Part shown: positions 17,716-27,106 of the stretch, piece after piece
Layout of the letters: the number at the start of each line of letters is the position of its first letter
How positions within the stretch are numbered: the stretch's first letter is position 1
NCBI RefSeq assembly: GCF_003024675.1
Contig: NZ_PYLP01000018.1
Span: forward strand, 1-44,768
Length of the DNA stretch: 44,768 nucleotides
Origin: Faecalibacillus faecis
GTDB taxonomy: Bacteria > Bacillota_I > Bacilli_A > Erysipelotrichales > Coprobacillaceae
Reading direction: 5' to 3'
The notes under the pieces: model-generated
Databases searched by the model: none
Told to the model about the DNA's origin: nothing
Seen by the model: only the letters and a program-made list of their open reading frames with translations
Translations under genes and position numbers: made by a program

Positions 17716-18661
17716 TATTCCCATCATATCTTTCAATTATTCTTTGTACAACTGGGTGTCTTACTACGTCCATCGCTGATAAATGAATAAAAGAAATACC
17801 TTTGACCCCTTCTAAAATATCTAAAGCACGTACAAGACCTGATGTTGTATTTCTTGGTAAATCAATTTGTGAAATATCTCCTGTCACAATCATCTTTGAA
17901 CGGAACCCTAAACGTGTTAAAAACATTTTCATTTGATTATCAGTTGTATTTTGTGCTTCATCTAAAATAACATAAGCATCTTCTAGTGTACGTCCTCGCA
18001 TATAGGCAAGTGGCGCAATTTCAATCACACCTTTTTCAATCAATTTCTCCGTTTGTTCAACCCCTAACATATCGTGTAAAGCATCGTAAAGTGGACGTAA
18101 ATAAGGATCGACTTTTTCTTTTAAATCTCCTGGCAAAAAGCCAAGACTTTCACCTGCTTCTACAGCTGGTCGCGTAAGAATGATTTTTTTTACTTCATTA
18201 TTTTTTAAAGCAGCTACCGCAAAAACAACCGCTAAATACGTTTTTCCAGTTCCCGCAGGTCCAATACCAAAAACGACATCATTATTTTTTAGAGCATAGT
18301 AATAACTTTTTTGTCCTAGTGTTTTTGGATAAATAAGTTTTCCATTATAGGTTCTCGCAATTTTTATATGATAAAGTTCTGAGAGTTGATCCAATTTATC
18401 TTTTTCTACCAATTTTTGAGCATAGACCACATCACGTCTAGAAATAGAGACCCCTGAAACAATCAGTTTTAATAAAGAAAAAATAACTTTTTTCGTTTTT
18501 TCAAGATTTTCTTTTTCTCCAACAAGTGTCATTTCATCCCCTCTTAAAGAGATTTCTACTTGAAAATGATCTTCTAAAACTTCTAGATTTTCATCTTTTA
18601 CTCCTGATAAATTAACAAGTTGTTCAATATTATAGGCTTCTAATTTAACGACTTCTTTCAT
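17708..18661 (-). CDS. phoH: PhoH family ATPase
   Basis: 317 residues. An N-terminal KH-like segment (about 1-80) precedes a P-loop ATPase domain with GPAGTGKT (134-141). A Walker B follows (VILDEAQNTT), then TGDISQIDLP. Proposed roles concern RNA metabolism; the biochemical function is not settled. The start overlaps the yqfD stop by four bases (ATGA) and has GGGAGGA. The order yqfC-yqfD-phoH is conserved in endospore formers. The usual next genes (HD-membrane protein, ybeY) are replaced here by a two-component system. Confidence 0.95.
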   Translation of the reverse strand: MKEVVKLEAYNIEQLVNLSGVKDENLEVLEDHFQVEISLRGDEMTLVGEKENLEKTKKVIFSLLKLIVSGVSISRRDVVYAQKLVEKDKLDQLSELYHIKIARTYNGKLIYPKTLGQKSYYYALKNNDVVFGIGPAGTGKTYLAVVFAVAALKNNEVKKIILTRPAVEAGESLGFLPGDLKEKVDPYLRPLYDALHDMLGVEQTEKLIEKGVIEIAPLAYMRGRTLEDAYVILDEAQNTTDNQMKMFLTRLGFRSKMIVTGDISQIDLPRNTTSGLVRALDILEGVKGISFIHLSAMDVVRHPVVQRIIERYDGNNE

Positions 18662-19563
18662 GTTTCCTCCCTAATCGCAATATTTTCAATAAAGACATAT
18701 TGCATTTTTAAAACATATTTCTCATCTATTATACCATAAGATAAGATTTTTTCTTTGTCAATTTTTACATCTTTTGGTAATTGACTTCTTATTTCAAATA
18801 AAAGATAAGCAAAATTCTCTTTTTGTTTTTTAGGAATAGAAACTTCTAGAGTTTGATACGTATAAGCTTCAATGCTTCCAAGTGTAGGGATAATTTTGAT
18901 TTTTTTGCTGGTATCTTCTATTTGATGAGAAATAAGAATATCCCCTTTTTTGACATATTGATTGATTTTAACAAGGACATTGCCTTGTTGGACATCAATT
19001 TTAGAAATAACCCCATCTTTTTTAGCAATATAATCTTGATACTTTAAAACTGTTTCTTGATTATGACTGGCTGGAGTGTATTCAACATGTAAAATACTAC
19101 CCTTTTGATAGATATTTAAATAATCAAGTTGGTTTTTATGTTTTTGTTTAAAAGTATCATAGAGTTGGTTGATTTGTTTATAGGTAAGTTTTGGATGAAG
19201 AAAAGATATCTCATGACTGAGTTCTTGATTTAGTTGTTGGTTTAATGTGGGCAAGGTTCCTTTGACTTCAATATGATAAAGATATTGTGGTAAAAAAAAG
19301 AGTGTACAAGCAAAACTTATAGTAAAAAGGATTTGGGGAAAATGAAAAATACATAATAGATAATGAAAGATACCGATACTTTTTTGTATTGGAAGATGCA
19401 GTTTATAGGTAAGATGTCTTTGATAGATAGGAACATAAAAGCTGTAATGGGTGGAATCGATTTGTTTAAGTTGAAAAAGGGTGAGTTGATATTTTTTTAT
19501 TGTTTTTAAAAAAGTTAGAATGTTATCAGTTTCTAGAAGGATATAATCGTAGCCTAAATTCAT
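18658..19563 (-). CDS. yqfD: Sporulation protein YqfD
   Basis: 301 residues. An N-terminal domain contains a poorly conserved pilot region. One membrane segment (about 78-98) follows, then an extracytoplasmic domain with the KDGVISKIDVQQGNVLVKIN pattern (about 186-205) and GDILIS. Length, topology and position upstream of phoH identify YqfD (PF06898), known in Bacillus as a mother-cell sporulation gene related in fold to SpoIV-type proteins. It overlaps both neighbours by four bases. An N-terminal ATG at 19563 is used. Confidence 0.88.
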   Translation of the reverse strand: MNLGYDYILLETDNILTFLKTIKKYQLTLFQLKQIDSTHYSFYVPIYQRHLTYKLHLPIQKSIGIFHYLLCIFHFPQILFTISFACTLFFLPQYLYHIEVKGTLPTLNQQLNQELSHEISFLHPKLTYKQINQLYDTFKQKHKNQLDYLNIYQKGSILHVEYTPASHNQETVLKYQDYIAKKDGVISKIDVQQGNVLVKINQYVKKGDILISHQIEDTSKKIKIIPTLGSIEAYTYQTLEVSIPKKQKENFAYLLFEIRSQLPKDVKIDKEKILSYGIIDEKYVLKMQYVFIENIAIREET

Positions 19564-19751
19564 AAAATGTTGATACTTTCAAACTCACCATAAAGCATCA
19601 CTTCATCTTGACTATAGTAATGAATTTCAATGTTTTTTCCTTTAATAGAGATTATTTGTTGATCGATTTTACATTCAAATAAAGTAGGTTCTAAAGTAAT
19701 AATTAATTGATAATGTTTAATAAGAATTCTCTTTTTTTGAAGACAAATCAT
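19560..19751 (-). CDS. yqfC: YqfC/YabP-like sporulation protein (short)
   Basis: 63 residues, shorter than the roughly 90 of Bacillus YqfC. The pattern of beta strands, HYQLIITLEPTLF then IISIKGKNIEIHYY and MLYGEFESINI, matches the YabP/YqfC family's 'G-x-L-x-I-x-G' architecture ending in a G-x-I/F-x-x-I. Its stop overlaps yqfD by four bases. The ATG at 19751 has AGGTGA at a good distance. A sigma-E-like promoter lies directly upstream, as for yqfCD in Bacillus. Confidence 0.78.
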   Translation of the reverse strand: MICLQKKRILIKHYQLIITLEPTLFECKIDQQIISIKGKNIEIHYYSQDEVMLYGEFESINIL

Positions 19752-19766
19752 AATATCACCTATTTA

Positions 19767-19794
19767 AACGTATGATATTTTTAAATGAATATGA
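19767..19794 (-). promoter_or_regulatory. Sigma-E-like mother-cell promoter of yqfC
   Basis: On the minus strand TCATATT (19794-19788) and CATACGTT (19774-19767) are separated by 13 bp. This compares with the sigma-E consensus of about GTCATATT and CATACAAT at 13-15 bp. The start codon follows by about 15 bases. It sits immediately downstream of the marR terminator, so the yqfC operon would be transcribed from here. Confidence 0.62.
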
Positions 19795-19817
19795 AAAAAA
19801 GCCAACATTGTTGACTT
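19794..19817 (-). terminator. Terminator after marR
   Basis: Minus-strand AAGTCAAC-AAT-GTTGGCTT (19799-19817) followed by seven T; separates marR from yqfC. Confidence 0.85.
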
Positions 19818-20283
19818 ATTTTTGATTTTTTCTTTTAAGTAATTCATTTCGATAAATAACCAAATCTTTATAGATTTCATTTAAGGTAGAAAAAACCCAT
19901 TCTACTCTTTCTTTAGGAATATGATGTGTGTATATTGAATCCAATTCTTGATGAAATTGTTCATGAACTTTTAAAGCTTCACGTCCTTGATCAGTCAATC
20001 TTAAATAATAAATACGATGATCTTGAGCTGATTTTTCTTTAATTAAAAAACCTTTTTCAATAATCTTTTTAACTGCTGTTGTTAATGTCCCAAGAGTTAT
20101 ATTTAAATGATTAGCAACTGCTGACATCGACGGACTTGTTTCTTTATCAACCGCTTCTAAAACATGCATTTCAGACATTGAAAGCTGTTTAAAAGGTCCT
20201 TGTTTTAAATACAATTCTTGAATATCCATGGCAATATTAAAAACATCTACTACCGTTTCAACCGTATCGACTCTTTTTGTCAT
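19816..20283 (-). CDS. MarR family transcriptional regulator
   Basis: 155 residues with the MarR winged helix. The recognition region is AVANHLNITLGTLTTAVKKI, followed by a wing with DHRIYYLRLTDQGRE. Helices at both ends form the dimer interface. The ATG at 20283 (AGGTG six bases upstream) is preferred over a GTG three codons earlier. It lies 12 bp behind a degV gene and is co-transcribed with it. Fatty-acid-binding DegV and a MarR (compare FabT) suggest lipid-linked regulation, but this is inference. Confidence 0.9.
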   Translation of the reverse strand: MTKRVDTVETVVDVFNIAMDIQELYLKQGPFKQLSMSEMHVLEAVDKETSPSMSAVANHLNITLGTLTTAVKKIIEKGFLIKEKSAQDHRIYYLRLTDQGREALKVHEQFHQELDSIYTHHIPKERVEWVFSTLNEIYKDLVIYRNELLKRKNQK

Positions 20284-20295
20284 GTCTTTCACCTA

Positions 20296-21162
20296 TTATC
20301 CTTCGTATTTTTTAATATATTGATAACCAATACCACCAATACCCATATGTGCACCAACCACTGCAGGTAATTCTCTTACAAGTATTTCACATTCACCAAT
20401 TTGTTCAATCAATTTTTGTTTCATTTCTAAAGCAAGATCTTCACATAAAACATGTTCAATAGCAAAAACAAAATCTTTATTATTGACTTTACAATCATTG
20501 ACCATATGATCAATAATCTTTAAGTTTGCCTTCTTTGCTGTTCTTACTTTACCAAAAGTATCAATTTTACCACCTAAATCATAATTTAATTTCATGATAG
20601 GTACAATTTTTAAAAGCCCCGCAAGAGTGGCAACAGCCGGAGTAATACGACCACCCTTTTTTAAATGTTCTAAGTTAGGAACCATGATAATCGTTGCAGA
20701 ATCTTCCACAAGCTTTTCTAAAATTTCTTTAATCTCTTCTGGTGATTTTCCTTCACCAGCAAGTTTTGCGGCAACTTCTACAAGATATTTTTGATTACTT
20801 GCAGTACCTTTTGTATCTACTAAAGTTACAGGCATTTCTAACATATCACAAGCCAACTTCATCCCATTCATTGTAGAAGATAGACCTGTCGCAATTGGTA
20901 AACCAATAATATGACTGTACCCTTGTTCTTTAATTTTTTGAACTGCTTCTTGCAGTGAACCTGTTGATGGTTGAGAAGTCATCACCATAATACCGTCTTT
21001 TTCCATACGTTTAAAAACATCTTCGCTATGAATTTCTAAATCATCCAAATAACTTTTTTCATCCATAGTGATTGTAAGTGGCACAATAAATATCCCTTGA
21101 TCTTCTTTTGAACCCACTGGGATTTGACATCCACTATCCGCTAATATAGCAATTTTTTCCAT
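20296..21162 (-). CDS. DegV family fatty-acid-binding protein
   Basis: 288 residues, two-domain DegV fold. The first domain has ILADSGCQIP and the TSQPSTGSLQEA segment; the second has DTKGTASNQKYLV, LKKGGRITPA and a C-terminal PAVVGAHMGIGGIGY. DegV proteins bind fatty acids and serve as FakB subunits of the fatty-acid kinase, where FakA is encoded elsewhere. The ATG at 21162 with AGGTGGAG replaces a GTG three codons upstream. Upstream spacing to the divergent yigZ is 87 bp, with TATAAT-like boxes on both strands. Confidence 0.93.
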   Translation of the reverse strand: MEKIAILADSGCQIPVGSKEDQGIFIVPLTITMDEKSYLDDLEIHSEDVFKRMEKDGIMVMTSQPSTGSLQEAVQKIKEQGYSHIIGLPIATGLSSTMNGMKLACDMLEMPVTLVDTKGTASNQKYLVEVAAKLAGEGKSPEEIKEILEKLVEDSATIIMVPNLEHLKKGGRITPAVATLAGLLKIVPIMKLNYDLGGKIDTFGKVRTAKKANLKIIDHMVNDCKVNNKDFVFAIEHVLCEDLALEMKQKLIEQIGECEILVRELPAVVGAHMGIGGIGYQYIKKYEG

Positions 21163-21249
21163 ACTCTCCACCTCTTCCTCATATAATATAACAAATTATA
21201 GCTTATTTTTAAAGTTTTATGTTATGATAAAAGCCAAGAAGGTGAAAAA

Positions 21250-21849
21250 ATGAAATCGATTAAAGAAATAACAGAGCATACACTTGTCATAAAAAAATCT
21301 GAATTTATTTGTACGCTCATCCCTTTAAATGATGAAAATAAAATCAATGAAACCATTGGTTTTTATAAAGAAAAGTATAAAGATGCCACTCATAATTGTA
21401 TCGCCTACCTTGTAGGAACCAAAGAAAGAGCCAATGATGATGGGGAACCCTCAGGAACTGCAGGACTTCCTATGCTTAATGTTTTGAAAAAACAAGAGCT
21501 TTCCAATATCATTGCCATCGTAACAAGATATTTTGGTGGAATTAAACTTGGTGCAGGGGGATTGACCCGTGCCTATAGCCAAGCTGTTGCTGAAGCTTTA
21601 AAAGAAGCGAATATTGTTGAAAAACATTTAATTGATGTTTACGATGTTTCTCTTGATTATAGCTTTACCAAGAAATTTGAACATTTGCTTAAAGTGAATG
21701 CGATTGATTGTATTAATAAAGAATATAGTGACCAAGTAACTTATCGTCTTTATATTGATGATCTTTCTTTCTTTGATACAATTCAAGAATTGACAAGCAA
21801 TCGTTACACAAAAGAATTTATAAAAAAAGAATATGTACCTGTAAAATAA
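21250..21849 (+). CDS. yigZ: YigZ/IMPACT family protein
   Basis: 199 residues. The N-terminal IMPACT domain shows KSEFICTLIP, HNCIAYLVG, NDDGEPSGTAGLPML and TRYFGGIKLGAGGL, all family hallmarks. A smaller C-terminal ferredoxin-like domain completes it. The function is uncertain; it may bind RNA or ribosome-associated factors. The start ATG has AAGAAGGTG. A TATGAT box upstream (about 21222) may be its -10. It ends in a strong hairpin terminator. Confidence 0.93.
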   Translation: MKSIKEITEHTLVIKKSEFICTLIPLNDENKINETIGFYKEKYKDATHNCIAYLVGTKERANDDGEPSGTAGLPMLNVLKKQELSNIIAIVTRYFGGIKLGAGGLTRAYSQAVAEALKEANIVEKHLIDVYDVSLDYSFTKKFEHLLKVNAIDCINKEYSDQVTYRLYIDDLSFFDTIQELTSNRYTKEFIKKEYVPVK

Positions 21850-21875
21850 TACGCATCAAAAATGCGTATTTTTTC
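21848..21875 (+). terminator. Terminator after yigZ
   Basis: AATACGCAT-CAAAA-ATGCGTATT (21848-21870) followed by TTTTC; overlaps the stop codon. Confidence 0.87.
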
Positions 21876-21881
21876 ATAATT

Positions 21882-21907
21882 AAAAAGCCATGGAACTTCC
21901 ATAGCTT
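21882..21907 (-). terminator. Terminator of the AAA-ATPase/nuclease gene
   Basis: Minus-strand AAGCTATGG and CCATGGCTT arms (21885-21907) followed by TTT; stands tail to tail with the yigZ terminator. Confidence 0.75.
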
Positions 21908-21908
21908 A

Positions 21909-23552
21909 TTATCTTTCAATCCATTTCATCATGACATCTTTTCCATGATGGGCTAAGCCTATATAAATCACTTTTCCTTTTAAATTATAGTCATATTTTC
22001 TATCTTTGATTTGTTGAATAGCTTCATTTGATAATTTATCCAATGCTTTTTCAAAATCTTTTTTATCTTCTTTGAAATACTTAAATTCAATAACAAACGA
22101 TGTTTTCTTTTCATCCTTGGCTTGAATGATGATGTCACATCTTCCTTTACCCTCTTCTCTATTAGAAATAACTTTATAGTTATTTGATAAACAGATACAC
22201 ATTCCTAACATCATCATATGATAACTGTTTTCATCATTTAAATCATGATAGCTTGGTAACATCAAGATGTTTTGATAACTGTCAAAAAACTCATCTCTAT
22301 CTTCTTGAAGTAAATTATATACAACATCATTTAGTTGACCAGTTTGTAGTGCTAAATAGTACTCTGTCAAATTAATAAATTCTTTTCTTATTTCTTTATT
22401 AGGTATTTCTACACGATATTGATCATTTAAAGCATCAATTGATTTTGTAACCGTGAGATATCCAGCACTTACAAACATCCCCCATAAGTTAGGTGTATTT
22501 GCCACTTCATAAAAGCTTGTTTGAAGGACAACTCTTGTTTCTAGATAGTTATTCTTTATAAGTTTTTCATATTGTTTTTTAAAGTCGTAGTCTGCTTTTT
22601 CTATAGCTTGTTTAAGCATTGTATTAGCACTCGTATTGACCCAATAAGGAACAAGTACTTTTCTTCTTGCATAATTTAAAATAGACCATGGATTATAGAT
22701 TTCTTTATCTCCCATTTTATAGCCATCATACATTTCTTTGACTTCTTCATCTAATTCTAAATCATAATATTCTAACAGTTCTTTGGTTTCTTCTATACTG
22801 AAGCCAAAATATTCACTATAATCATTATCAATCACTGTATACACATCTAAATTATTTAAATCACTGAAGATATTTTCTTTAGCCACTCTTTGAATTCCTG
22901 TAAGCATTGCATATTTTAAGCTGGTTGATGTTTTAAGAGAATTATGAAGCAATCCTGCAAGTCCTCCTCTTACTTCATCATAGAACCCTCCTGTATGTGC
23001 TTCTACAAATGGTGTATCATATTCATCTATGAATACCATAACTTCTTTTCCATAATAATCTTCCATTCTTTCCATCAAGAATGAAATTGCATCATCTATT
23101 CCCTTAAGATTATTCTTGTTATTATCAGCTAATACTTCATAAAGTCTTTCATAATTTGTTTTCTTAAATCCCTTAAGATTTTCAAATACAAAATCATATT
23201 TATCCCATTGATTTTGTATTTGTGTTCTTATCGTTGAAACAACTGTTTCTTTATCTCTTTTGGCATCCGCAAAAGAGATAAAGATTATTGGATATTGATT
23301 GATTTCAGCTGCATAAGGTGTTTCCATGATTTTTGTACCATTAAAAATTTTTTTAGAGTCTTTGGTAATATCAAAGAATTCTGCCATCATTGACATATTG
23401 ATGGTTTTTCCAAATCTTCTAGGACGAGTAATCAATGTTACATCTGTCCCCCTATCTAAGAACTCTTTGATCATCAAGGTCTTATCTACAAAATAATAAT
23501 TTCCTTCTACAAGTCTTGAAAAGCTTTTTGTTCCTATTGGTATTTTCTTCAT
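21909..23552 (-). CDS. AAA-ATPase-like protein with C-terminal PD-(D/E)XK nuclease domain
   Basis: 547 residues, of the family (PF09820 plus PF08011) that is multi-copy in many gut Firmicutes and Bacteroidetes. IGTKSF and the YYFVDKT box open the protein. The atypical P-loop RPRRFGKT follows at about 44-51, then Walker B VFIDEYDTP. The nuclease core near the end reads GRCDIII...FVIEFKY, giving D, E and K in PD-(D/E)XK order. Its biological role is unknown. The ATG at 23552 is chosen because AAAGGG lies eight bases upstream. A TATAAT (23579-23574) and a TGGTCA 17 bp before it form a promoter, so it is transcribed alone. Confidence 0.9.
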   Translation of the reverse strand: MKKIPIGTKSFSRLVEGNYYFVDKTLMIKEFLDRGTDVTLITRPRRFGKTINMSMMAEFFDITKDSKKIFNGTKIMETPYAAEINQYPIIFISFADAKRDKETVVSTIRTQIQNQWDKYDFVFENLKGFKKTNYERLYEVLADNNKNNLKGIDDAISFLMERMEDYYGKEVMVFIDEYDTPFVEAHTGGFYDEVRGGLAGLLHNSLKTSTSLKYAMLTGIQRVAKENIFSDLNNLDVYTVIDNDYSEYFGFSIEETKELLEYYDLELDEEVKEMYDGYKMGDKEIYNPWSILNYARRKVLVPYWVNTSANTMLKQAIEKADYDFKKQYEKLIKNNYLETRVVLQTSFYEVANTPNLWGMFVSAGYLTVTKSIDALNDQYRVEIPNKEIRKEFINLTEYYLALQTGQLNDVVYNLLQEDRDEFFDSYQNILMLPSYHDLNDENSYHMMMLGMCICLSNNYKVISNREEGKGRCDIIIQAKDEKKTSFVIEFKYFKEDKKDFEKALDKLSNEAIQQIKDRKYDYNLKGKVIYIGLAHHGKDVMMKWIER

Positions 23553-23629
23553 TTCCATCACCCTTTCGTTATTATTATAAACGATTCTATCGTTATTGAC
23601 CACTTGTTATTTTAGATAAAATATCTTAA

Positions 23630-23660
23630 ACAAAAAAAGAAAAGTACGTTTTTCGTACGT
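23630..23660 (-). terminator. Terminator after mfd
   Basis: Minus-strand GTACG-AAAAA-CGTAC (23645-23659) extended by partly paired A/T arms and followed by a C-interrupted T run to 23631. Confidence 0.75.
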
Positions 23661-23669
23661 ATCTTTCCT

Positions 23670-26600
23670 TTATTTTTTAGATAATGTTTCAATAAATTCA
23701 TTTAAATGATTCAACCATTGATTATTCTTTTGAATCGTAATTGTCACTTGATTATCAAGTGATTTAAATGCTGGTTTAGTAAAGAGTTGATTGGCAAGAA
23801 GAAAGAGTTTATCACCAGAAATTATTTCAAAAGCATTTGATGAAAAGATAATTTCTAGTTTTTTACCATGGTCTTTAATATCTTCAATAATTGAATAATG
23901 AGAAAGAATTTCAAGTTTTCTTTTTTCAATTAAAGTTTGGATAGCTTCTGGTAAGTTTCCATAATAATCATCAAATTCCGCTTTTAAACTATTAAGCTCA
24001 CTCATTGTTTTTGCTTCATCTAAACGTTGATAGAGTTCTAATTTTTCATAATCACTTTCAACATAATCACCTGGAATATAACCATCAACATTAACATTTA
24101 AGTTTTTGATATTTTCTTCTGTTTTTTCTTCTTTATGCATTCTTACATTAATCGCATCTTGTAAGATCTTCATATACATTTCAAAACCAATATCATCAAT
24201 AAAGCCAGCTTGTCTGCCACCTAAGATATCTCCTGAACCACGAATTGATAAATCACGCATTGCAATTTTATAACCACTACCTAGTTCAGTAAATTCTTTA
24301 ATAGCTTTTAGACGTTTTAAAGCATCATCTTGAATAGCTTTATCTTTTTTATAAAGAAGATAAGCATAAGCACCTCTTTCACTTCGTCCAACACGTCCTC
24401 TAATTTGGTAGAGTTGTGCTAAGCCAAATTTATCCGCATCTTCAACAATCATTGTATTCGCATTAGGAATATCAATTCCTGTTTCAATAATTGTTGTACA
24501 AATTAAGACATTAAATTCTTTATTCATGAAACGAAGCATCACATCTTCAAGTTCATTTTTATCCATTTGTCCATGTCCAATAGCGACTTTGGCATTAGGA
24601 ACTGTTGAAGCAATTTTATAAGCGACATTAGCAATTCTGTCAGTATGATTATAAAGATAGAAGACTTGTCCATCTCTAGCAAGTTCTCGTTCAATGACTT
24701 GTTTAATCAGCGTATCGTTTTTTTCAACGACATAGGTTTGGACTGGTAATCTGTTTTTTGGTGGTGTATCGATTTTTGATAAACCACGAATGCCCATTAA
24801 AGACATTTGTAAAGTACGAGGAATTGGTGTTGCTGAAAGCGAAAGAACATCAATAGTTTCACGATATTCTTTGATTTTTTCTTTTTGTTTAACACCAAAA
24901 CGTTGTTCTTCATCGATTACAAGTAAGCCTAAATCACTAAACTGTACGTCTTTTGATAATATACGATGAGTTCCAATCAATAAATCAATCTTTCCTTCTT
25001 TGACTTCTTTTAAAATACGTTTTTTTTCTTTGGATGAAGTAAAACGATTGAGTAAAGCAATTTCCACTGGGAAATTTTTAAAACGTTCGGTTGCTGTTTT
25101 AAAATGTTGCATTGATAAAATTGTTGTTGGACAAAGGAAGGCGACTTGTTTATGATCGAGAATAGCTTTAAAAGCCCCTCGTAAAGCTACTTCTGTTTTT
25201 CCAAAACCAACATCGCCACATAAAAGACGATCCATTGGTTGAGGTTTTTCCATATCCATTTTAATTTCATCAACACTACGTTGTTGATCTTTTGTAAGTT
25301 CATAACCAAATTGATTTTCAAAATCGATTTGGAGTTCATTATCCTTAGAAAAAGAAAAACCTGGCGACGACATACGCGCAGCATAAAGTTCAATTAATTG
25401 ATCAGCAATATCATCAATTTTATTTTTCGCACGTTGTTTGGCCTTAGCCCATTTACTGCTGCCTAAAGCATGGATCATTGGGACTTTTCCATCTGAACTT
25501 GCATATTTACGAATCATTTTAAATTGTTCCACTGGGATATAAAGTGTATCATCTCCAGCATAAGCCACATAAAGATAATCTTTATGATAGCCTTTGACAT
25601 CAAGCGTCTTGATTCCTAAATATTGCCCAATTCCATAACTATCATGAACCACATAATCACCCACATTTAATTCTTGGAAATTACGTAATGTTTTCGCATC
25701 TTTAAATCGAAAGTATTTCGCTTTAGAAACATTAACTTCACCAAAAAGTTCATGTGCTGTTAAAATAACCGTTTTTTCTTCCATTAGTTCAATCCCTGTA
25801 GAAAGATTTCCTACATAAAGATTGATTCCTGGATAAATCACTTCATCAATTCCCACAAGCGTATATTTCATTTCATGACGATCAAAGAGTTCAATCATGA
25901 GTTGTAATTGATGTTTATTCTCTAAGGAAATAAGAATTTGACTGTTTTTTAAATAGTCATTGATTTGTTGGATAACACGTTTTTCATCATCACGATTAAA
26001 CATGACATCATGACTGACAAAGACTTGATCATCTTTACTAGTACTAAAGGTATTGATGCATTGATAATCATCTTGAACAATATGATCAAAGTTTTGATAG
26101 AGTTGGTTATCTTTAAGGAAACGTCCACTTTGACTGAGTTCTTGATAATAATAGAAGTTTTCAGAAAGATAGTTTTTGATTTGAAAATCAATATCTTCTT
26201 TTTGACAAAGAATTGTCACCGGATCTTTTAAATAGTCTTTAATACTTGTAACACTTTTAAAAAGATGATAATAAGCATATTGACTACTGTCCGTGGCGTG
26301 TGCTTTTAAGTTTTCAATATCAATCATGATTTTTTCTTCAAAATCATCTTTAAATAAATCATCCATTTTTTGATATTGTTCTTCAAAAGAATCTTTGATT
26401 TTGGTAATAACTAGACCGATTTCTTGATCCAAATATAAAAGATCAGTTGCTGGAATGATTTCAATTTCATTAACTTTTTCAATTGTTCTTTGTGTTTTTT
26501 CATCAAAAAATTTTAAATAATCAATTTCATCATCAAAGAAGTCAATACGTATTGGATGATCATATTGCATTGAAAAAACATCAATAACACCCCCACGTTT

Positions 26601-27098
26601 AGAAAAATAAAACGGTTGATCAACACGCGTTGTATGCATATAACCTGCTTGAATTAAAAATCTTTGCAAGTCATAAACATCGATATGATCTCCAACTTTT
26701 AAAGTCATACAGTTCTTTTTAAAAACATCTTTGCTTGGAACATAACGCATAACACTATGACCATGGCTAATTAATAAATGGGGTTTTTCTTTTGAAAGTT
26801 CATACATCGTTGAAAGTCTTTGCCCTAAAAGTTCACCTGAAGCAGCAAGACTTTCAATACGATAAGATTCATCAACTGGAAAATAAAGGACATCATCAAT
26901 CATTTGCGATACTTGTTTATAAAGTAAATTTGCTTCATATTGATTAGATTTAATAATCAACATATCTTTCTTTAAAGTCAAAAATGCGCTAGCAATAAGC
27001 AGCGCTTCGGCGTTTTGTGAGTTAACGACGATATTTTGTTTATTGAGTAAAGCTTGAAAAGCTTTGTTATCTTTTAATAAATTAAGTATTTTTTTCAT
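23670..27098 (-). CDS. mfd: Transcription-repair coupling factor Mfd
   Basis: Displaces RNA polymerase stalled at DNA lesions and recruits UvrA. 1142 residues with the full domain order: UvrB-like N-terminal part, an RNA-polymerase-interacting Tudor domain (GDYVVHDSYGIGQYLG near 490), and a superfamily 2 translocase. That translocase has Walker A GDVGFGKTE (about 628), DEEQ box (about 729), SATPIPRT and QIRGRVGRS. The C-terminal UvrA-binding domain follows. It lies eight bp behind pth, as in Bacillus and many Firmicutes. Confidence 0.97.
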   Translation of the reverse strand: MKKILNLLKDNKAFQALLNKQNIVVNSQNAEALLIASAFLTLKKDMLIIKSNQYEANLLYKQVSQMIDDVLYFPVDESYRIESLAASGELLGQRLSTMYELSKEKPHLLISHGHSVMRYVPSKDVFKKNCMTLKVGDHIDVYDLQRFLIQAGYMHTTRVDQPFYFSKRGGVIDVFSMQYDHPIRIDFFDDEIDYLKFFDEKTQRTIEKVNEIEIIPATDLLYLDQEIGLVITKIKDSFEEQYQKMDDLFKDDFEEKIMIDIENLKAHATDSSQYAYYHLFKSVTSIKDYLKDPVTILCQKEDIDFQIKNYLSENFYYYQELSQSGRFLKDNQLYQNFDHIVQDDYQCINTFSTSKDDQVFVSHDVMFNRDDEKRVIQQINDYLKNSQILISLENKHQLQLMIELFDRHEMKYTLVGIDEVIYPGINLYVGNLSTGIELMEEKTVILTAHELFGEVNVSKAKYFRFKDAKTLRNFQELNVGDYVVHDSYGIGQYLGIKTLDVKGYHKDYLYVAYAGDDTLYIPVEQFKMIRKYASSDGKVPMIHALGSSKWAKAKQRAKNKIDDIADQLIELYAARMSSPGFSFSKDNELQIDFENQFGYELTKDQQRSVDEIKMDMEKPQPMDRLLCGDVGFGKTEVALRGAFKAILDHKQVAFLCPTTILSMQHFKTATERFKNFPVEIALLNRFTSSKEKKRILKEVKEGKIDLLIGTHRILSKDVQFSDLGLLVIDEEQRFGVKQKEKIKEYRETIDVLSLSATPIPRTLQMSLMGIRGLSKIDTPPKNRLPVQTYVVEKNDTLIKQVIERELARDGQVFYLYNHTDRIANVAYKIASTVPNAKVAIGHGQMDKNELEDVMLRFMNKEFNVLICTTIIETGIDIPNANTMIVEDADKFGLAQLYQIRGRVGRSERGAYAYLLYKKDKAIQDDALKRLKAIKEFTELGSGYKIAMRDLSIRGSGDILGGRQAGFIDDIGFEMYMKILQDAINVRMHKEEKTEENIKNLNVNVDGYIPGDYVESDYEKLELYQRLDEAKTMSELNSLKAEFDDYYGNLPEAIQTLIEKRKLEILSHYSIIEDIKDHGKKLEIIFSSNAFEIISGDKLFLLANQLFTKPAFKSLDNQVTITIQKNNQWLNHLNEFIETLSKK

Positions 27099-27106
27099 AA
27101 GTGCCT

